Origin: Polycladomyces zharkentensis | Lineage (GTDB): Bacteria; Bacillota; Bacilli; Thermoactinomycetales; JIR-001 | Length of the DNA stretch: 64,000 bases | Direction: 5' to 3' | Assembly: GCF_016938855.1 (NCBI RefSeq) | Contig: NZ_JAFHAP010000011.1 | Coordinates: forward strand, 186,001-250,000 | Shown: piece by piece, positions 1-6,966 of the stretch | Layout of the letters: each line of letters begins with the position of its first letter | How positions within the stretch are numbered: the first letter of the stretch is position 1 | Notes under the pieces: model-generated | What the model was told of the DNA's origin: nothing | The model's database searches: none | The model's input: only the letters and a program-made list of their open reading frames with translations | Made by a program: the position numbers and the translations under genes

Positions 1-462
1 CACGTGGGGCCGGTGCGGAAAGTCGCGGATTGCGTTGGCGGCCACCCGCTCCAGCATTTGTTCACCCTTGGCCTTGCGGTTTTGGTCTTTGTCGGTGAAC
101 CAGGTGATGGCGGTGTATTGAAACCGGTACAAACGTCCATCGTTGGAAAAGCGGTCCCGTTGTATGTGGGCGATCAGGGGCTGGGAAACATCGCGCCAGG
201 GTGTTTCCCTGATTCGGCCCGTCTCAGGCTCCTTCCACTTCGCCTTGACGAGGATGTTCCTGTGTTGGGAGACAGGATTGGGAGCAAACAATTTCCAGTT
301 CTGCATGAACAAAGGGTCCATATATTTCATCATGGGCTGAAACCATGATTGCTTGACCGGGTTGGGTGGTGCCAGATACAAAGCGGTCATGCCGAAGTGA
401 AAGACCAACAAGCATGCCAGGCCGATGATCCAAGTGCTCAATACGGTGGTTTTCCATTTCAC
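1..462 (-). CDS. DUF5819 family membrane-anchored protein (3' end cut by window edge)
   Basis: The minus-strand frame starts at a GTG at 462, preceded by a GAGGTGAG ribosome binding site, and stays open to the left edge, so the C-terminus is missing. The N-terminus has one hydrophobic segment at about residues 7-32. It is followed by the hallmark NWKLFAPNP at about residues 55-63, which I know from the DUF5819 family (function unknown). In other Firmicutes such genes tend to sit beside HTTM-domain genes, so an HTTM gene just outside the window is plausible but unseen. The antiporter gene lies 63 bases upstream on the same strand and may be co-transcribed. Family call is from motif memory; function unknown. 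Confidence 0.7.
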   Translation of the reverse strand, partial: MKWKTTVLSTWIIGLACLLVFHFGMTALYLAPPNPVKQSWFQPMMKYMDPLFMQNWKLFAPNPVSQHRNILVKAKWKEPETGRIRETPWRDVSQPLIAHIQRDRFSNDGRLYRFQYTAITWFTDKDQNRKAKGEQMLERVAANAIRDFPHRPHV

Positions 463-525
463 GGACCTCACCTCGTCCGGGAAGGTTCATCTTTCATCCT
501 ATCATACTTGGACAACAAAAACCGT

Positions 526-1764
526 TCATTCTTTGGTTACAGCCACACCGAGCCAACGGGCGACCACACCGGTGGTGCTCGCCTGAAGCACGATGGTGAA
601 CAGGATGGCGATAAATGTGACCGCCGCGATCACATCGGCATGAGCGACACCGGCACCGACGATCATGCCGGACAGGGCGGCAGGGATCACGCCGGTTTCC
701 CGCACCCAAAAGAAAAAAAACACTTCCCGCCAACGCCAGCGCGCGAGCCGGTCGGGAAGGGCGCATGCCAGCACGGCAAGCGGACGTGCAACAAACATCA
801 ACACAAGCACGACCAGCACGCCTTGCCACCAGTATTGGGACAATACGGCGAAATTGACTTGCGTCCCGAGCAGAACGAAGATCAGTTTGCGCAACAGCAA
901 TGTGACGGTGTCTCCGAATAAGACGATTTCCGAAACGGTGTCCTCCGGGATGCGCAACCGGAACAGATCCGGGTTGCCGAAGACGACGCCCGCGGCAAAA
1001 GTGGCCATGAAACCACTGGCGTGAATCCCCCCGGCTGTCAGGTAGGAACCGATCGCCACCAGCAGGCTGACCACTGTACCATACCGGCGAAACAGGCCGA
1101 TTCGATGCTCGGATGTGAACAACAAACCCAACCAGCCAACCAGGATACCGACGATCAATCCGCCGCCGGCCTCACGAATGAAACTCCAGATGGTATCGAT
1201 GGCGGAAAAACGGGTTTCACCGAGGATCAGTCCCAGGACCGTGAAGGTGAGAATCGAACCGGTGGCATCGTTGAACGCGGATTCCGATTCGACGGTTTGC
1301 CGTACCCGGGGTTCCACTGCGACTTGGCGGAAGACGGGAATCAATGTCGCCGGATCGGTCGAGGCGATCACCGCAGCCAACAAGGCAGCATACAGGATCG
1401 GCAGTTTCAATACGGCGACCGCCGCTGCTGTCACGATGGCGGCAGTGATGAGCACGCCGGGAACGGACAACAGGGTCACCGTGATCCATACGCGCTTCAA
1501 TACGGAAAATTGAATCGCTCGCCCACCTTCAAACAGGATCAAGGTGGACCCGATCAAAATGATGAACTGATAAGCAACGGAGTTGCCGGGCTGTACGATC
1601 CAGTTGAATCCGGCCGGACCGACGAGCATGCCGAGTATCAGGAATAACGCGACGTCGGGGATGCGAATCCGTTCCGCCAGTCGGGTGGCGATCAGCCCGA
1701 GCAGAAAGACCATGGCAAACATGTACATTTCGGTTTGTGCGATTTCCATTACTTTGGATTCCAT
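526..1764 (-). CDS. Cation:proton antiporter (CPA1/NhaP-type)
   Basis: A 412-residue integral membrane protein with about a dozen hydrophobic segments. It begins with a short hydrophilic N-terminus and then the antiporter-like stretch RLAERIRIPDVALFLILG at residues 27-44. The middle holds SESAFNDATGSI, in which the ND pair fits the ion-binding aspartate region of CPA1 exchangers. This family swaps Na+ or K+ for H+ across the cytoplasmic membrane in pH and salt homeostasis. There is no long cytoplasmic C-terminal TrkA domain; it ends soon after the last membrane helix. The start ATG at 1764 follows AAAAGGAG. A promoter lies at 1840-1869. Ion preference cannot be read from sequence. Confidence 0.85.
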   Translation of the reverse strand: MESKVMEIAQTEMYMFAMVFLLGLIATRLAERIRIPDVALFLILGMLVGPAGFNWIVQPGNSVAYQFIILIGSTLILFEGGRAIQFSVLKRVWITVTLLSVPGVLITAAIVTAAAVAVLKLPILYAALLAAVIASTDPATLIPVFRQVAVEPRVRQTVESESAFNDATGSILTFTVLGLILGETRFSAIDTIWSFIREAGGGLIVGILVGWLGLLFTSEHRIGLFRRYGTVVSLLVAIGSYLTAGGIHASGFMATFAAGVVFGNPDLFRLRIPEDTVSEIVLFGDTVTLLLRKLIFVLLGTQVNFAVLSQYWWQGVLVVLVLMFVARPLAVLACALPDRLARWRWREVFFFFWVRETGVIPAALSGMIVGAGVAHADVIAAVTFIAILFTIVLQASTTGVVARWLGVAVTKE

Positions 1765-1839
1765 TGTGCTGACTCCTTTTGAGGTGTGTTCGGTTGGTTC
1801 TCCCGCTTTTCACCGATTGCCGGTACAAGTGGCAATCTG

Positions 1840-1869
1840 ATTATACCTTAATGCTGATCGATTTGTCGG
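1840..1869 (-). promoter_or_regulatory. Sigma-A-type promoter for the antiporter gene
   Basis: Minus strand: -35 CCGACA (1869-1864), 18-base spacer, -10 TATAAT (1845-1840). It points at the antiporter start 76 bases downstream. Confidence 0.55.
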
Positions 1870-1884
1870 ACAATGAAGGGATCA

Positions 1885-1902
1885 TTTGGTAACATAACCA
1901 AA
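1885..1902. promoter_or_regulatory. Inverted repeat between divergent promoters, candidate operator
   Basis: TTTGGT and ACCAAA arms separated by six bases. It lies between the divergent antiporter promoter and the glnQ promoter, so a regulator bound here could affect both. It does not match the TnrA/GlnR consensus as I know it. Confidence 0.3.
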
Positions 1903-1958
1903 ACTGGCTCATTTAACCTCATTTCTTTCCGATAAGACAGAAGAATCGGATTCATTCC

Positions 1959-1988
1959 TTGACATTGGGAGGGGGGAATGGGTATATT
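1959..1988 (+). promoter_or_regulatory. Sigma-A promoter of the glutamine transporter operon
   Basis: -35 TTGACA (1959-1964), 18-base spacer, -10 TATATT (1983-1988). It is the only near-consensus promoter before glnQ. Confidence 0.65.
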
Positions 1989-2047
1989 CACCTTACGGAT
2001 AGTGTTTTTCTTCGCGGTTCCTCATATTGATTTCAAAATTGTCTGTA

Positions 2048-2791
2048 ATGGAGGGATGTACGATCATTCAGTTCCGCCAGGTCAACAAATGGTTCGGTGA
2101 TTTTCACGTTCTAAAAGACATCAACTTGACGATCCAAGCGGGCGAAGTGGTCGTGATTCTCGGACCCAGCGGATCGGGCAAAAGTACCTTGCTCCGCTGT
2201 ATCAATCAGTTGGAAACGGTATCTGACGGCGAAGTGATCGTGGACGGGGTAAAAATGAACGACCCCAAAACCAATCTGAACAAAGCACGGCAGGAGATTG
2301 GCATGGTCTTCCAGCACTTTCATCTGTATCCTCACAAAACGGTGCTGGAAAATATCATGCTTGCCCCGATGAAAGTGAAAAAAATGCCGGAAGAGGAAGC
2401 GCGAAAGATTGCGGAATTTTACCTGCAAAAAGTGGGAATCCCGGAAAAAGCCAACGCCTATCCCTCCCAACTGTCGGGTGGCCAGCAGCAGCGTGTCGCG
2501 ATCGCCAGGGGGTTGGCGATGAAGCCGAAGATCATGTTGTTTGACGAGCCGACTTCCGCACTCGATCCCGAAATGATCGGCGAAGTGTTGGATGTGATGC
2601 GAACGCTGGCCAAAGAAGGTATGACCATGGTGGTAGTGACCCACGAGATGGGGTTCGCGCGGGAAGTGGCGGACCGGGTGATCTTTATGGATGAAGGACG
2701 GATTTTGGAAGAATCCGAGCCGGAGACGTTTTTCAACAATCCGAAAGAAGAGCGGACCCGGCAGTTTTTAAGCAGAATTCTGAAACATTGA
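2048..2791 (+). CDS. glnQ: Polar amino acid (glutamine-type) ABC transporter ATP-binding protein
   Basis: ATPase of an amino acid importer; it hydrolyses ATP on the inner face of the membrane to drive uptake. Walker [10 protein letters not shown] is at residues 39-47 if the ATG at 2048 is used. The signature LSGGQQQR is near residue 143 and Walker [11 protein letters not shown] near 164. Length and order with the next three genes match B. subtilis glnQHMP. The start is uncertain. A TTG at 2027 has no ribosome binding site. The ATG at 2048 overlaps the only good one (GGAGGG, 2050-2055). The usual family N-terminus (MI.F..V.K.FG) would fall on an ATC/ATT codon at 2063-2068, seven to ten bases after that site. 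Confidence 0.9.
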   Translation: MEGCTIIQFRQVNKWFGDFHVLKDINLTIQAGEVVVILGPSGSGKSTLLRCINQLETVSDGEVIVDGVKMNDPKTNLNKARQEIGMVFQHFHLYPHKTVLENIMLAPMKVKKMPEEEARKIAEFYLQKVGIPEKANAYPSQLSGGQQQRVAIARGLAMKPKIMLFDEPTSALDPEMIGEVLDVMRTLAKEGMTMVVVTHEMGFAREVADRVIFMDEGRILEESEPETFFNNPKEERTRQFLSRILKH

Positions 2792-2806
2792 AAAAGGGGG
2801 AATTCG

Positions 2807-3646
2807 ATGCGTTTTTGGAAGCGTTGGTTGACGCTGTGTCTGTCTGTGGTGCTGGCGTTCTCCCTGACGGCGTGCGGTGATGGAAGCTCGGCCGACGATT
2901 CGTCGCTGGCAGCGATCAAAAAGCGGGGGAAATTGGTCGTCGGTGTCAAGTATGACACCAATCTGTTCGGCTACAAAGATCCCGCTGACGGTCAAGTCAA
3001 AGGTTTTGAAATCGATTTGATGCGCGAGTTTGCCAAGAGATTGCTGGGAGACGAAAAGAAAGTGGAGTTCAAGGAGGTCACCTCCAAAACGCGTATCAAG
3101 ATGCTGCAAAGCGGCGATATCGACATGATCGCAGCGACGATGACCATCACCGACAAGCGGAAGAAACAGGTGGATTTCTCCCGCGTCTATTTCATGGCCG
3201 GACAATCCTTGCTAGTACCGACCAACAGTTCGATTACGGGGCTGAAATCTCTGAACGGAAAAGTGGTGGCCACGGCCAAAGGAGCCACGAGCGGCCGGAA
3301 CTTGGAAAAATTGGCTCCCGGTGTGAAGATCAAGGAGTATGAAAACTATGCGGATGCATTCACAGCACTCAAGAGCGGTCAAGCGGATGCCGTGACGACC
3401 GACGACAGTATTTTGATGGGAATGCAGCAACAGGACCCCACCCGCTTCAAGCTCGTCGGCGGACAGTTTACGCAAGAGCCGTACGGGATTGCCGTGAAAA
3501 AGGGGAACAAGGATCTGCTGAAAGCGTTGAACGATTTCTTGAACGACATCATGAAGGATGGCACCTATCAGAAACTCTATCGGAAGTGGTTCAAAAAGAA
3601 CCCGCCGGCCAATATTCCTGCTGAGGCAGTGCAAAAATCTCCGTGA
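2807..3646 (+). CDS. glnH: Amino acid ABC transporter substrate-binding lipoprotein
   Basis: A 279-residue periplasmic-type binding protein (SBP_bac_3 family) anchored outside the membrane. The signal peptide ends in the lipobox LTAC, so Cys23 should be lipidated. The mature part begins with a Ser/Asp-rich linker and then IKKRGKLVVGVKYDTNLFGY, typical of glutamine/polar amino acid receptors. It starts 15 bases after glnQ with an AAAAAGGGGG site. The ligand is probably glutamine or glutamate by operon similarity, but arginine or cystine cannot be excluded. The two permease genes follow only after a 339-base gap that carries a dispersed repeat, which is unusual for this operon. Confidence 0.9.
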   Translation: MRFWKRWLTLCLSVVLAFSLTACGDGSSADDSSLAAIKKRGKLVVGVKYDTNLFGYKDPADGQVKGFEIDLMREFAKRLLGDEKKVEFKEVTSKTRIKMLQSGDIDMIAATMTITDKRKKQVDFSRVYFMAGQSLLVPTNSSITGLKSLNGKVVATAKGATSGRNLEKLAPGVKIKEYENYADAFTALKSGQADAVTTDDSILMGMQQQDPTRFKLVGGQFTQEPYGIAVKKGNKDLLKALNDFLNDIMKDGTYQKLYRKWFKKNPPANIPAEAVQKSP

Positions 3647-3654
3647 TCATGCGT

Positions 3655-3920
3655 ACCACCTTCCAGGCAACTCTGGCCATTCCGTAAGGAGAACAACGAT
3701 CTCCCGGGGTGAGTCGCTTTCCTGAGCCTGATCGAGAGGAAGCAGAATGCGCAGGGATTCATTCGCGGGCAAATTCCCATTAAGCCAAGCGTGCTCGCCC
3801 GCGTCCTGCGCCACCTGTTTCGGACTGCCATGATCTGCTTCCCGGGAGGGCGTAGGTGGACTGAGCCGGGAAGGCGATGCGGACTATTGACAGACACGTC
3901 TTGGCAACGGAGTCATGATC
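3655..3920 (+). repeat. Dispersed structured repeat, family 1, copy A
   Basis: This fills the gap between glnH and the first permease gene. It shares with the copy near 9.4 kb a 5' box (3671-3690, TCTGGCCATTCCGTAAGGA) and a central hairpin. It also shares a 3' box ending GGTGGACTGAGCCGGG (3854-3869) and a distal GACAGACACG. Central hairpin: outer stem GCGCAGG (3749-3755) with CCTGCGC (3805-3811), inner stem CGCGGGC (3764-3770) with GCCCGCG (3797-3803). No reading frame here looks like a protein. It could be an RNA processing or attenuation element inside the operon, or an inserted repeat. Confidence 0.75.
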
Positions 3921-3985
3921 GTGTATCAGGTGAATCGGACCATATCCACCGGGATATGTCCTGGAGACGAAAGCGGGGGTGAGCG

Positions 3986-4639
3986 ATGTTCGACGTAGCG
4001 GTTTTGGCCGATTACAAGCAGGAGTTTATCGACGGGTTCTTTGTCACGCTTTCGGCCAGTGTACTGGCATTGGGACTCAGTTTGGCCATCGGTACCTTCA
4101 TCGCGGTGTTGCGGTTGTCCGGGGTGCGGCCATTGGAAATCCTGGGAACGGCTTATGTGGAGTTTTTTCGCAACACGCCCATTGTGATTCAGGTGTTTCT
4201 GTTTGCGATCGGACTCCCCACGTTGGGCATTCGGTTTTCTGAGTTCACCAGTGGCGTGTTGGGCCTGTCCATCTACACCGGGGCATTCATCGCCGAAGCG
4301 CTTCGGGCGGGGATCCAGTCCGTGCCGAAAGGACAGATGGAAGCGGCACGTTCATCCGGGATGAGTTATGTGCAGGCCATGCGGTACGTGATTTTGCCGC
4401 AAGCGTTTAAACTGGTCATCCCGCCGCTCGGCAACCAGTTTGTCAATCTGGTGAAAAACTCATCCGTTTTGGCCATCATCGCGGGTGGGGATTTGCTGTA
4501 TACCGCAGATCGTGTTTCGTCGGATACGTTTGAGGTGGCACTCGTCTACGGCTTTGTCGCTTTGCTGTATCTGGTCATCACCCTGCCGCTCAGTCTGGGT
4601 GTCAACTGGTTGGAACGTCGGTTGAGTAAAAATCACTGA
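3986..4639 (+). CDS. glnM: Amino acid ABC transporter permease
   Basis: A 217-residue membrane permease of the His/Glu/Gln family. It has about five hydrophobic segments and the cytoplasmic EAA loop EALRAGIQSVPKGQMEAARS that docks on the ATPase. Together with the next permease it should form the heterodimeric channel for the substrate delivered by the lipoprotein. The ATG at 3986 follows GGGGGTGAG. It is separated from the next gene by 13 bases and is clearly in the same transcription unit as it. Whether it is co-transcribed with glnQH depends on read-through of the repeat upstream. Confidence 0.9.
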   Translation: MFDVAVLADYKQEFIDGFFVTLSASVLALGLSLAIGTFIAVLRLSGVRPLEILGTAYVEFFRNTPIVIQVFLFAIGLPTLGIRFSEFTSGVLGLSIYTGAFIAEALRAGIQSVPKGQMEAARSSGMSYVQAMRYVILPQAFKLVIPPLGNQFVNLVKNSSVLAIIAGGDLLYTADRVSSDTFEVALVYGFVALLYLVITLPLSLGVNWLERRLSKNH

Positions 4640-4652
4640 AAGGGGGATGCCG

Positions 4653-5306
4653 GTGGATTTACAACACACATTCGCACCCGCAACGCTCCGTTCGTTGATG
4701 GAAGGACTACTGGTCACATTGGAAGTGGCGGCATCCGCCATTGTGCTCAGTTTCGTCTTCGGTATTATTCTGGGCATCCTGCGGTATACAAAATTGCCGG
4801 TATTGTCCCAGCTCGCGGTGTTGTACATTGAGGTGATGCGCAATTTGCCGCTGTTGCTCATCATCTTTTTCGGCTATTTCGGGTTGCGTGACATGGGGAT
4901 CGAATTGCCCGTGACCATGGCGGCGATTACGGGGCTTACAGTATTCACCTCGGCGTTGATCGCTGAAATTGTGCGAAGTGGATTGAATTCGGTGGAAAAA
5001 GGGCAAATCGAAGCCGCACGTGCCCAAGGGTTCACCTATTCACAAACCTTGTGGTACATCATCCTGCCACAGGGCCTCAAACGCATGATCCCGCCGTTGG
5101 TCAGCCAGTTCATCACGTTGGTGAAGGACACATCGCTTGCGGTTGTGATCAGTTTGGAAGAGATCATGCACAACGCGCAGATCGTTTACAACAAGTACGT
5201 GAATGCGACCATCCCGTTGCTGATCTTGGTGGCGTTTATCTATTTCACCATCAATTACAGCCTCTCGAGAGTGAGCCGGTATTTGGAAAAACGGTTGGCA
5301 GGCTGA
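4653..5306 (+). CDS. glnP: Amino acid ABC transporter permease, second subunit
   Basis: A 217-residue permease homologous to the preceding one, with the EAA loop EIVRSGLNSVEKGQIEAARA. I prefer the GTG at 4653, six bases after AGGGGG (4641-4646), over the ATG at 4647 that abuts that site; the former gives the same length as its partner. It completes the glnQHMP-type importer. No convincing terminator follows. The next 446 bases hold no recognisable gene. Confidence 0.88.
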   Translation: MDLQHTFAPATLRSLMEGLLVTLEVAASAIVLSFVFGIILGILRYTKLPVLSQLAVLYIEVMRNLPLLLIIFFGYFGLRDMGIELPVTMAAITGLTVFTSALIAEIVRSGLNSVEKGQIEAARAQGFTYSQTLWYIILPQGLKRMIPPLVSQFITLVKDTSLAVVISLEEIMHNAQIVYNKYVNATIPLLILVAFIYFTINYSLSRVSRYLEKRLAG

Positions 5307-5752
5307 GCGCCCGACCTTGATACCGATCCCGGTAATGGTATTCACTGTCTGAAAACTCACCACCAGCCCACATCAACACCATCATCGCCCATCCCGGACC
5401 GATTCGGGACATGTCCAGGGTGTGTCTGTCATGCTTCTCCCCAATGCAGAGTGATCTTAATTCCTGTAAATGGAAAAAGATCCCGATTGGGTATGTGTCA
5501 GACATGCCCTCACAGTGTTGGATGCAGTTTCATCCAACACACAATCTTCACGGAATCCCTTTCAACGAATATGGACACAACCATGCAGATGGAATAAGAT
5601 CAAAGTGGTGAACTCATTCAAAAAAGGACATACTGTCATGGCCGCATGGCATACATATTCGTGGATGCCCGTTTGACGGGCCGGTTATTCATGTGATTCC
5701 AACTTTTGCATACACACCATGAATCAATGGAGTCGAAAGAAAGGGGTCAGGG
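5307..5752. other. Intergenic region without a recognisable gene
   Basis: This 446-base gap lies between the transporter operon and dedA. The only clear structure is a perfect 10-bp hairpin, GTGTTGGATG (5515-5524) and CATCCAACAC (5531-5540) with a six-base loop. It lacks a T-run, so it is not an ordinary terminator. Short open frames here have no ribosome binding site and no family look. Confidence 0.5.
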
Positions 5753-6358
5753 ATGGGCGAATTTATTCAATCCTTTTTACAGTGGTTGGCGGATCTTGGT
5801 TATTTGGGGATTGCTCTGGGGTTGATGGTAGAAGTGATCCCGAGCGAAATTGTCCTCGCTTACGGGGGATACCTAGTTTCCCGAGGGGAAGTGACGTTTG
5901 TGGGTGCCGTGATCGCCGGTACGATCGGCGGTGTGTTGGCACAGTTGTTCCTTTACTGGGCAGGGTATTATGGCGGTCGCCCCTTCTTGGAAAAATACGG
6001 GAAATACATCCTCATCAACAAAAAGCATCTCGATGTGGCGGAAGAGTGGTTTCAGCGCTATGGGGCGGGCGTCATCTTCGGGGCCCGTTTCATCCCGGTC
6101 GTGCGTCATGCCATCTCAATCCCGGCCGGAATTGCGAAAATGTCGTGGATCAAATTTACGGCGTATACCACGGCGGCCATCATCCCGTGGTCGATTTTCT
6201 TTATTTACATCGGTTGGGAGCTGGGAGATCGCTGGGAAGACTTCAAAGAAATCGCCGAACCGTATGTACAGCCGTTGGCGATCGTTGCGGTGATTTTGCT
6301 CGTCGGTTATGTGTTGATCCAATCGATGAAGAGAAAACGTGCACAAAACAATGGTTGA
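5753..6358 (+). CDS. DedA family membrane protein
   Basis: A 201-residue polytopic protein of the DedA/SNARE-associated (VTT) family. It shows an EVIPSEIVLAYGGYL region near residues 28-42, the FGARFIPVVRHAISIPAG motif near 106-123, and C-terminal hydrophobic segments. Members act as lipid scramblases or transporters that recycle carriers such as undecaprenyl phosphate, and affect membrane homeostasis; the substrate of this one is unknown. The ATG at 5753 follows AAAGGGG. It stands alone, ahead of tatA. Confidence 0.88.
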   Translation: MGEFIQSFLQWLADLGYLGIALGLMVEVIPSEIVLAYGGYLVSRGEVTFVGAVIAGTIGGVLAQLFLYWAGYYGGRPFLEKYGKYILINKKHLDVAEEWFQRYGAGVIFGARFIPVVRHAISIPAGIAKMSWIKFTAYTTAAIIPWSIFFIYIGWELGDRWEDFKEIAEPYVQPLAIVAVILLVGYVLIQSMKRKRAQNNG

Positions 6359-6537
6359 GCTTGAATTCTCGGACATTTGCACGATTGGGAAAAAATGAGG
6401 ACATGAAAATGTCAAGATGCCCTCCCATGAATATAAGAATCTTTGTTACAATAAGGGCAGAACAGGGTACGCTGAAAACAAACGCAGTCATCGAGCGTTC
6501 ACATAAGGGAAACTGAAAAACAGGGAGGGCGTCATCG

Positions 6538-6714
6538 ATGCACATGCCTTCGTTGAGCGGATGGATCATTATTTTGGTCATCGCGCTGTTGGTGTTCGGT
6601 CCGAGCAAGTTGCCGCAGTTGGGTAAATCACTCGGCAGTGCCTTGCGGGAGTTCAAAGAAGCAGTCGGCGGTGTGGGCAAAGACGATCAAAACAAAGATA
6701 AAACCAGCACCTGA
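6538..6714 (+). CDS. tatA: Sec-independent protein translocase TatA
   Basis: A 58-residue protein. It has one N-terminal transmembrane helix (about residues 8-21), the conserved FGPSKLPQLGKSLG hinge that leads into an amphipathic helix, and a charged tail rich in Lys and Asp. That is the standard TatA/E build for the pore of the twin-arginine export pathway. GGGAGGG sits about eight bases before the ATG. No tatC is in the window, so this tatA is separated from its partner. A strong terminator follows within ten bases, so it is a single-gene unit or the end of one. Confidence 0.93.
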   Translation: MHMPSLSGWIIILVIALLVFGPSKLPQLGKSLGSALREFKEAVGGVGKDDQNKDKTST

Positions 6715-6720
6715 GAAGAA

Positions 6721-6748
6721 GGGACGGGGTTTTTCCCCGTCCCTTTTT
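6721..6748 (+). terminator. Rho-independent terminator after tatA
   Basis: Perfect 9-bp stem GGGACGGGG (6721-6729) and CCCCGTCCC (6735-6743), five-base loop, then TTTTT. The T-run touches the stop of the convergent YbdD gene. Confidence 0.9.
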
Positions 6749-6954
6749 CAACAACAGCGCCGGATGCCTTTGCCGCCATATTTTTCATCGGTGGCCCAGC
6801 GGTGAAATTCCTTTTCTGACATGGGTTGTTGGTCGGGATGGTGGCGGCGCATGTGTTCCAAGTATCTTTGATAGTCAGGCACGCCGGCGATGGCGTTCAG
6901 ATAGTCGGCTACGGCCTTGAACGGGCGCAGGCAACGCGCCAACCAACCGTCCAT
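6748..6954 (-). CDS. YbdD/YjiX family protein (DUF466)
   Basis: A 68-residue protein matching the small YbdD/YjiX family: an FKAVADYLNAIAGVPDYQRY core, a central HMRRHHPD, and a YGGKGIRRCC end. Members are almost always the gene just after a CstA-type pyruvate/peptide transporter, as here (12-base gap), and are thought to assist that transporter; the molecular role is unknown. GAGGAGGG precedes the ATG at 6954. The paired C-terminal cysteines are typical of the family. Confidence 0.9.
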   Translation of the reverse strand: MDGWLARCLRPFKAVADYLNAIAGVPDYQRYLEHMRRHHPDQQPMSEKEFHRWATDEKYGGKGIRRCC

Positions 6955-6966
6955 ACTTCTCCCTCC

